Positions 1 to 8,041 of a stretch of 64,000 bases of DNA are shown piece by piece. The stretch is taken from the NCBI RefSeq assembly GCF_001483755.1, contig NZ_LQBK01000040.1, forward strand, positions 58,628 through 122,627, read 5' to 3'. Below the pieces are notes generated by a model. That model searched no databases. It was not told the origin of the DNA and was given only the letters and a program-made list of their open reading frames with translations. A program made the position numbers and the translations under genes. The DNA is from Kocuria rosea subsp. polaris (GTDB lineage: Bacteria; Actinomycetota; Actinomycetes; Actinomycetales; Micrococcaceae). Positions within the stretch are counted from its first letter, which is position 1, and every line of letters starts with the position of its first letter.

Positions 1-10
1 CCAGTACTGA
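1..10 (+). CDS. narG: narG 3' end, last two codons (partial)
   Basis: Only the terminal codons CAG TAC and a TGA stop at 8-10 are visible. The stop overlaps the narH start by one base (TGATG). The assignment to the nitrate reductase alpha subunit rests only on the invariant narG-narH-narJ-narI order of this operon, so it is inference. Confidence 0.45.
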
Positions 11-1683
11 TGCGAGTCATGGCCCAGGTCGCCATGGTGATGGCGCTCGACAAGTGCATCGGGTGCCACACCTGTTCGGTGACGTGCAAGCAGGCGTGGA
101 CCAACCGCGCCGGCACCGAGTACGTGTGGTTCAACAACGTGGAGACCCGTCCCGGGCAGGGGTACCCCCGCCGGTACGAGGACCAGGAGAAGTGGAAGGG
201 CGGCTGGGAGCTCAACCGCCGCGGCAACCTCAAGCTCAAGTCCGGCGGGCGCTGGTCCAAGCTCGCCGGGCTGTTCGCCAGCCCCGTCCAGCCCGAGCTC
301 AACGACTACTACGAGCCGTGGACCTACGACTACGAGACCCTGACCAACGCCCCCGCCGGCGACGACTTCCCCGTGGCCCGTCCCAAGTCCCTGATCACCG
401 GGAAGGACATGAAGATCGAGTGGTCCGCCAACTGGGACGACAACCTCGGCGGCGTCACCGAGGCCGGTCACCTGGACCCGATCGTGGAAAAGGTCCGCCG
501 GGAGTCCGAGGACAAGATCAAGTTCGAGTTCGAGCAGACCTTCGCCTTCTACCTCCCCCGGATCTGCGAGCACTGCCTGAACCCCTCCTGCATGGCGTCC
601 TGCCCCTCCGGCGCGATCTACAAGCGCACCGAGGACGGCATCGTGCTGGTCGACCAGGACAAGTGCCGCGGCTGGCGCCAGTGCGTCACCGGCTGCCCCT
701 ACAAGAAGATGTACTACAACCACAAGTCCGGCAAGGCCGAGAAGTGCACCTTCTGCTACCCCCGCATCGAGGTCGGCATCCCCACGGTCTGCGCCGAGAC
801 GTGCGTGGGGCGGCTGCGCTACATCGGGATCTTCCTCTACGACGCCGACCGCGTCACCGAGGCCGCCGCGACCCCGGACGAGCGAGACCTCTACGAGGCG
901 CAGCTGGATCTGATGCTCGACCCGCGCGACCCGGAGGTGGTCGCCGCGGCACGGGCCGAGGGCATCCCCGAGGACTGGCTCGACGCCGCCCGCAGGTCCC
1001 CCGTCTACACGCTCGCCAAGGAACTGCGCGTGGCGCTGCCCCTGCACCCCGAGTACCGCACCATGCCCATGGTCTGGTACGTCCCGCCGCTGTCCCCGGT
1101 CGTGGACCTGCTCAAGGACCAGGGCCACGACGGCGAGGACGCGGGCAACCTCTTCGGAGCCATCGACTCCTTGCGCATCCCGGTGGAGTACCTGGCCGAG
1201 CTGTTCACCGCCGGGGACACCGAAAAGATCCGGGAGGTGCTCAACAAGCTGGCCGCCATGCGCTCCTACATGCGCGACATCGCCTTGGGCGAGGAACCGG
1301 ACGAGTCGATCGCCGAGGCGGTCGGGATGACCGGGACCGAGATCCAGAAGATGTACCGGCTCATGGCCATCGCCAAGTACGAGGAACGCTACGTCATTCC
1401 CTCCGCCCACCTGGAGGACGCGCACAACCTCGAGGAGATCGGCTGCTCCCTCGACGTGGAGGGCGGGCCGGGGATGGGCCAGACCGGTGTGTTCGGCGAG
1501 GCGTCCGGCCGCCCCACGCCCGTGGCCGTGGAGAACTTCAACGCCCTGCAGGCGCGGCAGACCGGGGAGTCCGCCACCGGCGAGCAGCAGATGGCCGGAC
1601 GCGTCAACCTGCTCAACTGGGACGGCCGGGGGGCGCCCGCGGGACTGTTCCCGCCGCGCCCCGAGGACGGGGACCGGCCATGA
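10..1683 (+). CDS. narH: Respiratory nitrate reductase beta subunit NarH
   Basis: This is the iron-sulfur electron-transfer subunit of the membrane-bound nitrate reductase NarGHI, passing electrons from the NarI hemes to the molybdenum centre in NarG on the cytoplasmic face. The 557-residue protein opens with a Cys cluster at C16-x2-C19-x2-C22-x3-C26. Further clusters begin near C186. Near residue 219 the motif CRGWRQC carries Trp where a cluster Cys would be, the known NarH substitution that makes one centre [3Fe-4S]. ATG at 10 overlaps the upstream stop and gives the usual NarH N-terminus. The stop overlaps narJ (ATGA). Length and motifs are normal for the family. Confidence 0.97.
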   Translation: MRVMAQVAMVMALDKCIGCHTCSVTCKQAWTNRAGTEYVWFNNVETRPGQGYPRRYEDQEKWKGGWELNRRGNLKLKSGGRWSKLAGLFASPVQPELNDYYEPWTYDYETLTNAPAGDDFPVARPKSLITGKDMKIEWSANWDDNLGGVTEAGHLDPIVEKVRRESEDKIKFEFEQTFAFYLPRICEHCLNPSCMASCPSGAIYKRTEDGIVLVDQDKCRGWRQCVTGCPYKKMYYNHKSGKAEKCTFCYPRIEVGIPTVCAETCVGRLRYIGIFLYDADRVTEAAATPDERDLYEAQLDLMLDPRDPEVVAAARAEGIPEDWLDAARRSPVYTLAKELRVALPLHPEYRTMPMVWYVPPLSPVVDLLKDQGHDGEDAGNLFGAIDSLRIPVEYLAELFTAGDTEKIREVLNKLAAMRSYMRDIALGEEPDESIAEAVGMTGTEIQKMYRLMAIAKYEERYVIPSAHLEDAHNLEEIGCSLDVEGGPGMGQTGVFGEASGRPTPVAVENFNALQARQTGESATGEQQMAGRVNLLNWDGRGAPAGLFPPRPEDGDRP

Positions 1684-2372
1684 GCCTGCTGGAGAAGCTG
1701 CTGGGCAGGGCCGGGAAGGGCACGCTCGACCCCGGGACCTGCACGGACCGGCACCCGCGCCGCAGCGCGGTGGCCCGGCAGGCCGCCGCCGTGCTGCTGG
1801 GCTACCCCGACCGCGAGCTGCTGGCGACGCTCCCGGTCCTCCGGGAGGCCCTCGAGGAGGTGGGCGCGCCCGTGCCCGAGGACCTCCTCGACTGGCTGCG
1901 CGCCCGCCCGCTCGACGAGGTGCAGGCCGACCACGTCCAGGAGTTCGACCTCTCCCGGCGGCACAGCCTGCACCTGACCTACTGGACCGACGGCGACACC
2001 CGGCGGCGCGGCGAGGCGCTCGCCGCCTTCAAGGAGGTCTACCGGTCCCACGGGGCGCAGCTGGACGAGACCGAGCTGCCGGACTACCTGCCGCTCGTGC
2101 TCGAGTTCGCGGCGAAGGTCTCCCCGGAGGACGGCTACGAGCTGCTCCAGCGCTACCGGCCGTCCCTCGAGCTGCTGCGGCTGGCGCTGCGCGACGACGG
2201 CCTGCCCCACCACGGCGTCGTCGCCCTCGTGTGCTCCACGCTGCCCGGGGTCTCCCCGGAGGACCGGGACGCGGCCATGCGGATGGCCGGCTACGGCCCG
2301 CCCACGGAGTCCGTGGGCCTCGACCCGTACGACCCCCGCCTGCTGCCCGTCACCGAAAGGAACAGCGCATGA
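1680..2372 (+). CDS. narJ: Nitrate reductase assembly chaperone NarJ
   Basis: NarJ is a cytoplasmic chaperone (TorD/DmsD-like helical fold) that holds the NarGH complex during molybdenum cofactor insertion and is not part of the final enzyme. The 230-residue product has the expected features: LLGYPD near residue 40, the family segment around HSLHLTYWTDGDTRRRG, and a YLP motif. ATG at 1680 overlaps the narH stop and its own stop overlaps narI (ATGA at 2369), so the genes look translationally coupled. Confidence 0.95.
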   Translation: MSLLEKLLGRAGKGTLDPGTCTDRHPRRSAVARQAAAVLLGYPDRELLATLPVLREALEEVGAPVPEDLLDWLRARPLDEVQADHVQEFDLSRRHSLHLTYWTDGDTRRRGEALAAFKEVYRSHGAQLDETELPDYLPLVLEFAAKVSPEDGYELLQRYRPSLELLRLALRDDGLPHHGVVALVCSTLPGVSPEDRDAAMRMAGYGPPTESVGLDPYDPRLLPVTERNSA

Positions 2373-3250
2373 CTGCCACCGCCGCGAGCCTGCTCGCGCC
2401 CGGGACCTCCCTCCCCCTCGAGGCGGCGGTCCCGGCCGCCGCCGAGGTGGGGGTCGGCGACGTCCTGCTCTGGGGCGTGCTGCCCTACGTCGTGCTGGCG
2501 ATCGTGATCGGCGGCACCGTCTGGCGGTACAAGTACGACCAGTTCGGCTGGACCACCCGGTCCTCGCAGCTCTACGAGTCGCGCATCCTGCGCATCGCGT
2601 CCCCGCTGTTCCACTTCGGGATCCTCGCCGTGCTGGCGGGCCACGTCATGGGCCTGATCATCCCGAAGACCTGGACCGAGGCCGTGGGGGTCACCGAGGG
2701 GATGTACCACTTCCTGGCCCTGAGCATCGGGCTCGTGGCCGGCGTGGGCACGCTGCTCGGGATCATCATGCTCATCTGGCGCCGGCGCACCACCGGGCCC
2801 GTGTTCATGGCGACCACCAAGAACGACAAGTTCATGTACGTCATGCTCGTGGCCGCCCTGCTCACGGGGCTGGGCACCACCCTCATCTCGGTGTTCGACC
2901 ACTCCGTGCCCGACTACCGCCAGACGGTCTCCCCGTGGTTCCGCTCGATCTGGGTCCTGCAGCCGGACGTCGCCGCGATGACGGCCGCCGGGATCTCCTT
3001 CAAGGTGCACGCCCTGTGGGCCATGGCGCTGTTCGCGATCTGGCCCTTCACCCGCCTGGTGCACGCGTTCACCGCGCCCGTGCACTACCTGTTCCGCCCG
3101 TACATCGTCTACCGCTCCCGCGACGGGCGGTCCTCCTCCGGCCTGGTGCCGGTGCGCCGGGGCTGGGAGCCGGTGGGCACCCAGGACCGCGTGCGCGGCT
3201 CCTCCCGCCGCCCGGCCGACCGCGGCAGCACCCGCGCCGGCCGCCGCTGA
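2369..3250 (+). CDS. narI: Nitrate reductase gamma subunit NarI (cytochrome b)
   Basis: NarI is the diheme membrane anchor that oxidises quinol and feeds electrons to NarH. The 293-residue protein has about five membrane segments (roughly 31-53, 78-98, 112-135, 150-172 and 210-230). Candidate heme ligands are H82 and H92, ten apart, and H214 and H232, eighteen apart, which is the spacing known for NarI. The start is preceded by GAAAGGAA. A basic tail of about 45 residues, rich in Arg and Ser, extends past the last membrane segment. It is the last subunit gene before the transporter. Confidence 0.96.
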   Translation: MTATAASLLAPGTSLPLEAAVPAAAEVGVGDVLLWGVLPYVVLAIVIGGTVWRYKYDQFGWTTRSSQLYESRILRIASPLFHFGILAVLAGHVMGLIIPKTWTEAVGVTEGMYHFLALSIGLVAGVGTLLGIIMLIWRRRTTGPVFMATTKNDKFMYVMLVAALLTGLGTTLISVFDHSVPDYRQTVSPWFRSIWVLQPDVAAMTAAGISFKVHALWAMALFAIWPFTRLVHAFTAPVHYLFRPYIVYRSRDGRSSSGLVPVRRGWEPVGTQDRVRGSSRRPADRGSTRAGRR

Positions 3251-3282
3251 CCCCTCCCACCGACCGACCCTGCAGGAGCACC

Positions 3283-4524
3283 ATGTCAGCCGCATCGTCA
3301 GCCTCCGCGGACACCGCCGCACCGGACCTGCGCTCGGGACAGCTGCGCAATCTGCTGCTCGCCACGGTGGCCTCCGCCGTCGGCTTCTGGGCCTGGACCA
3401 TCGTCGGCCCGCTGTCCAGGCGCTACGCCGAGCAGATGGAGCTCGACGCGGGCCGGGTGGCGGTCCTGGTGGCCATGCCCATCTTCGTGGGCTCGATCGC
3501 CCGCGTGCCCGTGGGCGCCCTGACCGACCGCTACGGCGGGCGCACCATGTTCACCGTGGTCCTGGGCGTCACCGCGCCGCTGGTGCTGCTGACCGGTCTC
3601 GTGGGCCGGACCGGCAGCTTCGGGCTGCTCGTGGTGGTGGCGTTCTTCCTCGGCATCGCCGGCACGGTGTTCGCCGTGGGCATCCCCTTCTGCTCCGCCT
3701 GGTACGAGTCCCACCGCAAGGGCTTCGCGACCGGGGTGTTCGGGGCAGGCATGGTCGGCACGGCCGTCTCCGCGTTCTTCACCCCACGGCTCGTGGCCGG
3801 GCTCGGCTACCTGGGCGCGCACATCGCCATCGCCGTCGTGGTCGCCGTCATGGCGGTGCTCTGCGCGGTGGCGCTGCGCGACTCGCCGGTGCACACGGCC
3901 AAGACCCCGGAGCCGGTGCTGCCCAAGATGAAGCACGCCTTCACCCTGGTGGTCACCTGGCAGCTGTGCTTCCTCTACGGGGTGGTCTTCGGGGCGTTCG
4001 TGGCCTTCTCCAACTACCTGCCCACCTATCTCGACAACGTCTACGGCTGGGACGCCGCCGCCGCCGGTGCCCGCACCGCCGGCTTCGCCCTCGCCGCCGT
4101 GGTCGCACGCCCGATCGGCGGGATGCTCGCGGACCGGGTGGGGCCCCGGACGGTCACGGTGGTCTCGCTGGTGGGCACCGCCGTGCTCGCCGTGGTGGTC
4201 GCCTTCCAGCCGGGAGCGGAGCGGGTCTACGGGCCCACGTTCCTGGCCATGGCCCTGTTCCTCGGCCTGGGCACCGGCGGCGTGTTCGCCTGGGTGGGGC
4301 GGGCCGCCCCGCCCCGGGACGTGGGCACGGTCGGCGGGATCATCGCGGCCGCCGGCGGCCTGGGCGGCTACTTCCCGCCGCTCGTGATGGGCGCCACCTA
4401 CGACGCCGAGAACAGCAGCTACTTCGTGGGACTGACCCTGCTGGCCGTGTTCGCGGTGGCCGCCCTGGTGCTCGCGTTCACCGTGCGCAACGGGGGGAAG
4501 GTCGACGAGCGCGCTCGTGGATGA
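3283..4524 (+). CDS. narK: Nitrate/nitrite transporter, NarK-type MFS
   Basis: A 413-residue major facilitator protein with about 12 hydrophobic segments that probably imports nitrate and/or exports nitrite for the adjacent reductase. The MFS loop motif DRYGGRTMF lies after segment 2 and a matching ADRVGPRT lies in the second half. Gly-rich segments (GVFGAGMVGTAVS, GTGGVFAWVG) correspond to the nitrate signature regions of NarK proteins. ATG at 3283 follows AGGAG by six bases and sits 32 bases after narI, so it is likely co-transcribed. Antiport versus proton symport cannot be told from the sequence. Confidence 0.9.
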   Translation: MSAASSASADTAAPDLRSGQLRNLLLATVASAVGFWAWTIVGPLSRRYAEQMELDAGRVAVLVAMPIFVGSIARVPVGALTDRYGGRTMFTVVLGVTAPLVLLTGLVGRTGSFGLLVVVAFFLGIAGTVFAVGIPFCSAWYESHRKGFATGVFGAGMVGTAVSAFFTPRLVAGLGYLGAHIAIAVVVAVMAVLCAVALRDSPVHTAKTPEPVLPKMKHAFTLVVTWQLCFLYGVVFGAFVAFSNYLPTYLDNVYGWDAAAAGARTAGFALAAVVARPIGGMLADRVGPRTVTVVSLVGTAVLAVVVAFQPGAERVYGPTFLAMALFLGLGTGGVFAWVGRAAPPRDVGTVGGIIAAAGGLGGYFPPLVMGATYDAENSSYFVGLTLLAVFAVAALVLAFTVRNGGKVDERARG

Positions 4525-4578
4525 GCGCCGCCCGGGCACCGGGGACGGTGTCCGGGCGGCGCCCGCTCAGCGGCTCCG

Positions 4579-4626
4579 CCGCCTCCCGCTCACTCGTCCG
4601 GGCCGCCTCCCGCTCACTCGTCCGGG
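4579..4626. repeat. Perfect 24-bp tandem duplication spanning a stop codon
   Basis: Two exact head-to-tail copies (4579-4602 and 4603-4626) begin CCGCCTCCCGCTCACTCG. The second copy contains the last codons and TGA of the minus-strand flavin-binding gene. Because 24 is a multiple of three, the first copy repeats the stop in phase, giving two successive TGA codons. It looks like a recent slippage or short duplication. Confidence 0.9.
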
Positions 4627-5081
4627 GAGTGCCGCGCCCCCGACAGCGGCGTGCGCCACACCTCCGGGTCCGCGACCGGGAACCGGCGGCCGGTCACGGG
4701 CCCCGGGACGATCCGGACGAAGATGCCCTTGCGGCCCGCCTGCCACGGGAACAGCGGCAGGTCGAGGGTGTCCGTGAGCTCCTGGACCTGCTGGATGCGC
4801 TCGGCCCGGCCCTTGACCACCACGCTCCACGCCTTCCCGGAGGCCTCGTCGTACCCGTCGATCTCGACCGCCACGGGGACGTCGGTCAGGGCTCCCGCGA
4901 GCTTCGTCCCCTCCGCCGAGCGGAAGACGAGGGTCCCGTGGTCCACCACGAAGTTGACCGGGAAGATGTCCGGGTGGTCCTCCACCCACACGGCGAGGCG
5001 GCCGACGCCCGCGTCCCGCAGCAGCTCCCAGCAGCTGTTGACCGCCAGCTCCTCCACGTCGTTGCCGTGCGTGTCCGTCAT
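4614..5081 (-). CDS. Pyridoxamine 5'-phosphate oxidase-like flavin-binding protein
   Basis: A 155-residue protein of the split-barrel PNPOx-like superfamily, whose members bind FMN, heme or F420; the substrate here is unknown. The N-terminal part (SCWELLRDAGVGRLAVW, then FPVNFVVDHGTLVFRSAEGTK) is the typical first half of the barrel. ATG at 5081 follows CGGAGGACACG. It lies 92 bases downstream of the flavohemoprotein on the same strand, so a shared nitrosative-stress transcript is plausible. The spacer is Arg/Thr-repetitive if translated and is not coding. The 3' end carries the 24-bp tandem duplication. Confidence 0.82.
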   Translation of the reverse strand: MTDTHGNDVEELAVNSCWELLRDAGVGRLAVWVEDHPDIFPVNFVVDHGTLVFRSAEGTKLAGALTDVPVAVEIDGYDEASGKAWSVVVKGRAERIQQVQELTDTLDLPLFPWQAGRKGIFVRIVPGPVTGRRFPVADPEVWRTPLSGARHSPDE

Positions 5082-5173
5082 CGTGTCCTCCGTCGTCGTC
5101 GCTGTCCCGGCCTGCGGCCGCGTCCTGGTCCCCGTCCCGGTCCTCGTGCCGGTGCGGGCGTCTGCACGGCCCC

Positions 5174-6382
5174 TCACTCGAAGTCGGCGAGCCAGAGGTC
5201 CGGGCCGAACACCTCGTACTGGATGTCCCGGGCCGGGACGCCCCTCGCGACGAGCGCGCTGCGCACGGCCTGCATGAACGGCAGGGGCCCGCACAGGTAG
5301 TACTGCGCGTCGTTCGGCAGCTCCGCGGCGCGGAGGTCCATGAACCCCTCGTGCTCGTTCTCGCCGCGCTCGCCGCCCGCCCGGGGCTGCTCGAACCACG
5401 CCTGCAGGGAGCCGTCCTCCAGGGCGGCGAGGTCCTCCTCGATCTGCCCGCGCAGCGCGAACGTCTCCGGGGAGGCGTCCGCGTGCAGGAACCGCACCGT
5501 GCGCTGCGAGCCGTCCTTCACCAGGTGCGAGAGCATCCCCGCCATGGGCGTGACGCCGATGCCGGCGCTGGCCAGGACCAGGGGCCGGTCGGAGTACTCC
5601 AGGACCACGTCGCCGGAGGGCACCGACAGCACCACCTCGTCGCCCACCTGCACCCGGTCGTGCAGCAGGGTGGACATCTCGCCGGCCGGGGTGCCGTTGC
5701 CGCGCACCCGCTTGACCGCGAAGCGCCGGTGGTGGCCGTCGTCGGCGCGGGTCAGGCTGTACTGCCGCGGTTGCTGCACCCCGTCGGGCATCTCCATCCG
5801 CAGGGTCACGTACTGCCCCGGCAGGGACCGCTTCACCTCGCGCTCGTCGACGCGCTCCACCACGAAGGTCGTGACGTCCTCGGTCTCCGGGATCTTCTCG
5901 ACCACCCGCCACGTCCGCCAGACGGTCTCGGGGGAGAGCCGGACCGCGTCGTAGAGGCCGCGCTCCTGGTTGATGAGCACGTTGGCCATCAGCCAGTAGA
6001 CCTCGTCCCACGCCGCGGCGACCTCCGGGGTCACGGCGTCGCCCAGGACGTCCACGATGGCCCACATGAGGTTGTCGTGCACGATCTGGTACTGGTCCGG
6101 GTGCAGCCCCAGGGAGACGTGCTTGTGCGCGATGCGGGAGAGCAGGTGGTCCGGGAGCTCGGTCGGCTTGTTCACCAGGTAGCCGGCGAAGGCGGCCACG
6201 GACCCGGCCAGCGCCTGCTGCTGCCGCCCGTCGGCCTGGTTGCCGCGGTTGAACAGCCCGTCCAGCAGCTCGGGGTGCTCCCCGAACATGTGCGCGTAGA
6301 AGCGCCGGGCGATCTCCTGGATGTTCTCCCCGACCACGGGGAGCGTGGCCTTCACGACGGGGTACGAGGTGTCTGACAGCAC
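5174..6382 (-). CDS. hmp: Flavohemoprotein / nitric oxide dioxygenase
   Basis: Oxidises nitric oxide to nitrate using O2 and NAD(P)H. The 402-residue protein has an N-terminal globin domain (about 1-140; proximal His probably H88 in HKHVSLGL), an FAD domain (RQYSLT, near 205) and an NAD domain (GIGVTPMAGML, near 265; terminal YLCGPLPFM). The start chosen is GTG at 6382, giving VLSDTSYPVVK and matching the family N-terminus; AAGGAG lies six bases upstream. The longer reading frame to 6403 would bury that ribosome site. It fits beside narGHJI because nitrate respiration generates NO. TTGACG at 6435-6440 on the minus strand is a possible -35. Confidence 0.93.
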   Translation of the reverse strand: MLSDTSYPVVKATLPVVGENIQEIARRFYAHMFGEHPELLDGLFNRGNQADGRQQQALAGSVAAFAGYLVNKPTELPDHLLSRIAHKHVSLGLHPDQYQIVHDNLMWAIVDVLGDAVTPEVAAAWDEVYWLMANVLINQERGLYDAVRLSPETVWRTWRVVEKIPETEDVTTFVVERVDEREVKRSLPGQYVTLRMEMPDGVQQPRQYSLTRADDGHHRRFAVKRVRGNGTPAGEMSTLLHDRVQVGDEVVLSVPSGDVVLEYSDRPLVLASAGIGVTPMAGMLSHLVKDGSQRTVRFLHADASPETFALRGQIEEDLAALEDGSLQAWFEQPRAGGERGENEHEGFMDLRAAELPNDAQYYLCGPLPFMQAVRSALVARGVPARDIQYEVFGPDLWLADFE

Positions 6383-6553
6383 GGTGGGCTCCTTCACGAG
6401 CACCGACGTCGTCGACGGCGCTCTGGTCGCGTCCCGTCAAGCTAGCACCGCACCGGGCGCGGTACCAGGAGATGACACGGCGGCGCCCGGAGCCGTCGTG
6501 GGCCAGAATGGGAGGGACGCACCGACGGCACAGGCGAAGGGGACCGGACCGAC

Positions 6554-7051
6554 ATGACCGAGCAGCAGCAGGGACTCACCCACGTGCGGGCGGACGGGTC
6601 CGCGCACATGGTGGACGTCTCGGCCAAGGCCGTCACCACCCGCGAGGCCACCGCGACGGCCACGCTGCGCACCCGCCCCGACGTCGTCGAGCAGGTCTTC
6701 GCCGCGGACCTGCCCAAGGGGGACGCCCTGCCCGTGGCCCGGGTCGCCGGCATCATGGCGGCGAAGAGGACCCCGGAGCTCGTCCCGCTGTGCCACCCCC
6801 TGCCGATCAGCAAGGTGACCGTGGACTTCGAGCGGCTGGCGGACGGCGTGCGGATCAGCGCGACGGTGCGCACCCGCGGGGTGACGGGCGTGGAGATGGA
6901 GGCGCTCACCGCGGCGACGGTGGCCGCCCTGACGCTCTACGACATGATCAAGGCCGTGGACAAGCTCGCCGAGATCGAGCAGGTGAAGGTGCTCGCGAAG
7001 TCCGGCGGCAAGTCCGGGGACTGGGCGCGGACCGACGGGGACGGGGCATGA
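6554..7051 (+). CDS. moaC: Cyclic pyranopterin monophosphate synthase MoaC
   Basis: MoaC converts the product of MoaA to cyclic pyranopterin monophosphate, the first step committed to molybdenum cofactor. The 165-residue protein carries MVDVSAK near residue 19, the active-site stretch LCHPLPIS near 77, and a C-terminal DMIKAVDK motif. The -10-like CAGAAT sits at 6512-6517. Its stop overlaps moaB (ATGA). It begins a four-gene cofactor operon (moaC-moaB-moaE-moeB) that lacks moaA, moaD and moeA, which must lie elsewhere. Confidence 0.95.
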   Translation: MTEQQQGLTHVRADGSAHMVDVSAKAVTTREATATATLRTRPDVVEQVFAADLPKGDALPVARVAGIMAAKRTPELVPLCHPLPISKVTVDFERLADGVRISATVRTRGVTGVEMEALTAATVAALTLYDMIKAVDKLAEIEQVKVLAKSGGKSGDWARTDGDGA

Positions 7052-7587
7052 GGAGCGCCGCCGTCGTCGTCGCGTCGACCCGCGCCGCCGCCGGGGTCTA
7101 CCAGGACCGGAGCGGGCGGATCGCCGCGGACTGGTTCGGCTCCCACGGCTTCACCGTGGAGGGCCCGTTCGTGGTGGCCGACGGCGAGGACGTCCGCGCC
7201 CAGCTCGAGCGGCTGCTCGTGGCCCGGGCGCCGGAGGACCGGCCCAGCGTGGTGGTGACCAGCGGCGGGACCGGTCTGGCCCCCGACGACCTCACCCCCG
7301 AGGTCACCCGGCCCTTCCTCGACCGCGAGCTGCCCGGCATCATGGAGGCACTGTGGGCGGAGGGCCGCAGGACCACCCCCCTGGCCGCGCTCAGCCGCGG
7401 GCACGCCGGGGTCAGCGGGCACACGTTCGTGGTCAACCTCCCCGGCTCCACCGGCGGGGTGTGGGACGGGCTGAAGGTGCTGGAGCCGCTGCTCGACCAC
7501 GTCTGCGACCAGCTGGAGGGCCACCGCGACCGCGGGCACGCCGGCCCCCGCCACGACCCCCGACCGCACGAGGAGACCGACCGTTGA
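7048..7587 (+). CDS. moaB: MoaB/Mog-type molybdopterin adenylyltransferase
   Basis: A 179-residue protein of the MoaB/Mog fold that adenylylates molybdopterin before metal insertion. The diagnostic loop [16 protein letters not shown] is near residue 72, followed by the Ser/Gly-rich [13 protein letters not shown] substrate loop near 130. The last 25 residues are His/Arg/Asp-rich and look dispensable. The ATG overlaps the moaC stop and the TGA overlaps the TTG start of moaE. MoaB and Mog cannot be separated by inspection. Confidence 0.9.
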   Translation: MRSAAVVVASTRAAAGVYQDRSGRIAADWFGSHGFTVEGPFVVADGEDVRAQLERLLVARAPEDRPSVVVTSGGTGLAPDDLTPEVTRPFLDRELPGIMEALWAEGRRTTPLAALSRGHAGVSGHTFVVNLPGSTGGVWDGLKVLEPLLDHVCDQLEGHRDRGHAGPRHDPRPHEETDR

Positions 7588-8036
7588 GCACCCCCGGACC
7601 CATCCAGGCCGAGACCGCCGTCGTGGCCGCGTTCGTGACCGACGAACCGCTGGACCACGGGCAGGCCGTCGCGGCCGTGCAGGACGAGCGCACCGGCGCC
7701 GTGGTCTCCTTCAGCGGCGTCATCCGCGACCACGACGGCGGCCGCCCCGTCACGAGCCTCGACTACACCTGCCATCCCGGCGCCGACCGGGCCGTCCAGG
7801 AGGTCGCCCGCCGGGTCGCCGAGGAGTTCCCGGGGGTGCGGATCTGGGCCGCGCACCGGGTCGGCCGGCTCCGGATCGGGGACTCCGCCCTGGAGGCCGC
7901 CGTGGCCGCCGCCCACCGCAAGCTCGCGTTCGCCGCGTGCGACGCGCTCGTGGACCGGATCAAGACCGAGGTGCCCATCTGGAAGGAGCAGCTGTTCGCG
8001 GACGGCTCCACCGAGTGGGTCGGACTGGACGCCTGA
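7584..8036 (+). CDS. moaE: Molybdopterin synthase catalytic subunit MoaE
   Basis: MoaE, with thiocarboxylated MoaD, adds the dithiolene sulfurs to the pterin precursor. The 150-residue protein shows GAVVSFSGVIRDHDGG, the RVGRLRIGD segment, and the C-terminal catalytic stretch IKTEVPIWKEQLFADGS with the conserved Lys. The start is TTG at 7584, overlapping the moaB stop (TTGA); no other start in this frame would keep the family N-terminus. No moaD is present in the cluster. Confidence 0.92.
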   Translation: MSTPGPIQAETAVVAAFVTDEPLDHGQAVAAVQDERTGAVVSFSGVIRDHDGGRPVTSLDYTCHPGADRAVQEVARRVAEEFPGVRIWAAHRVGRLRIGDSALEAAVAAAHRKLAFAACDALVDRIKTEVPIWKEQLFADGSTEWVGLDA

Positions 8037-8041
8037 GCGCC

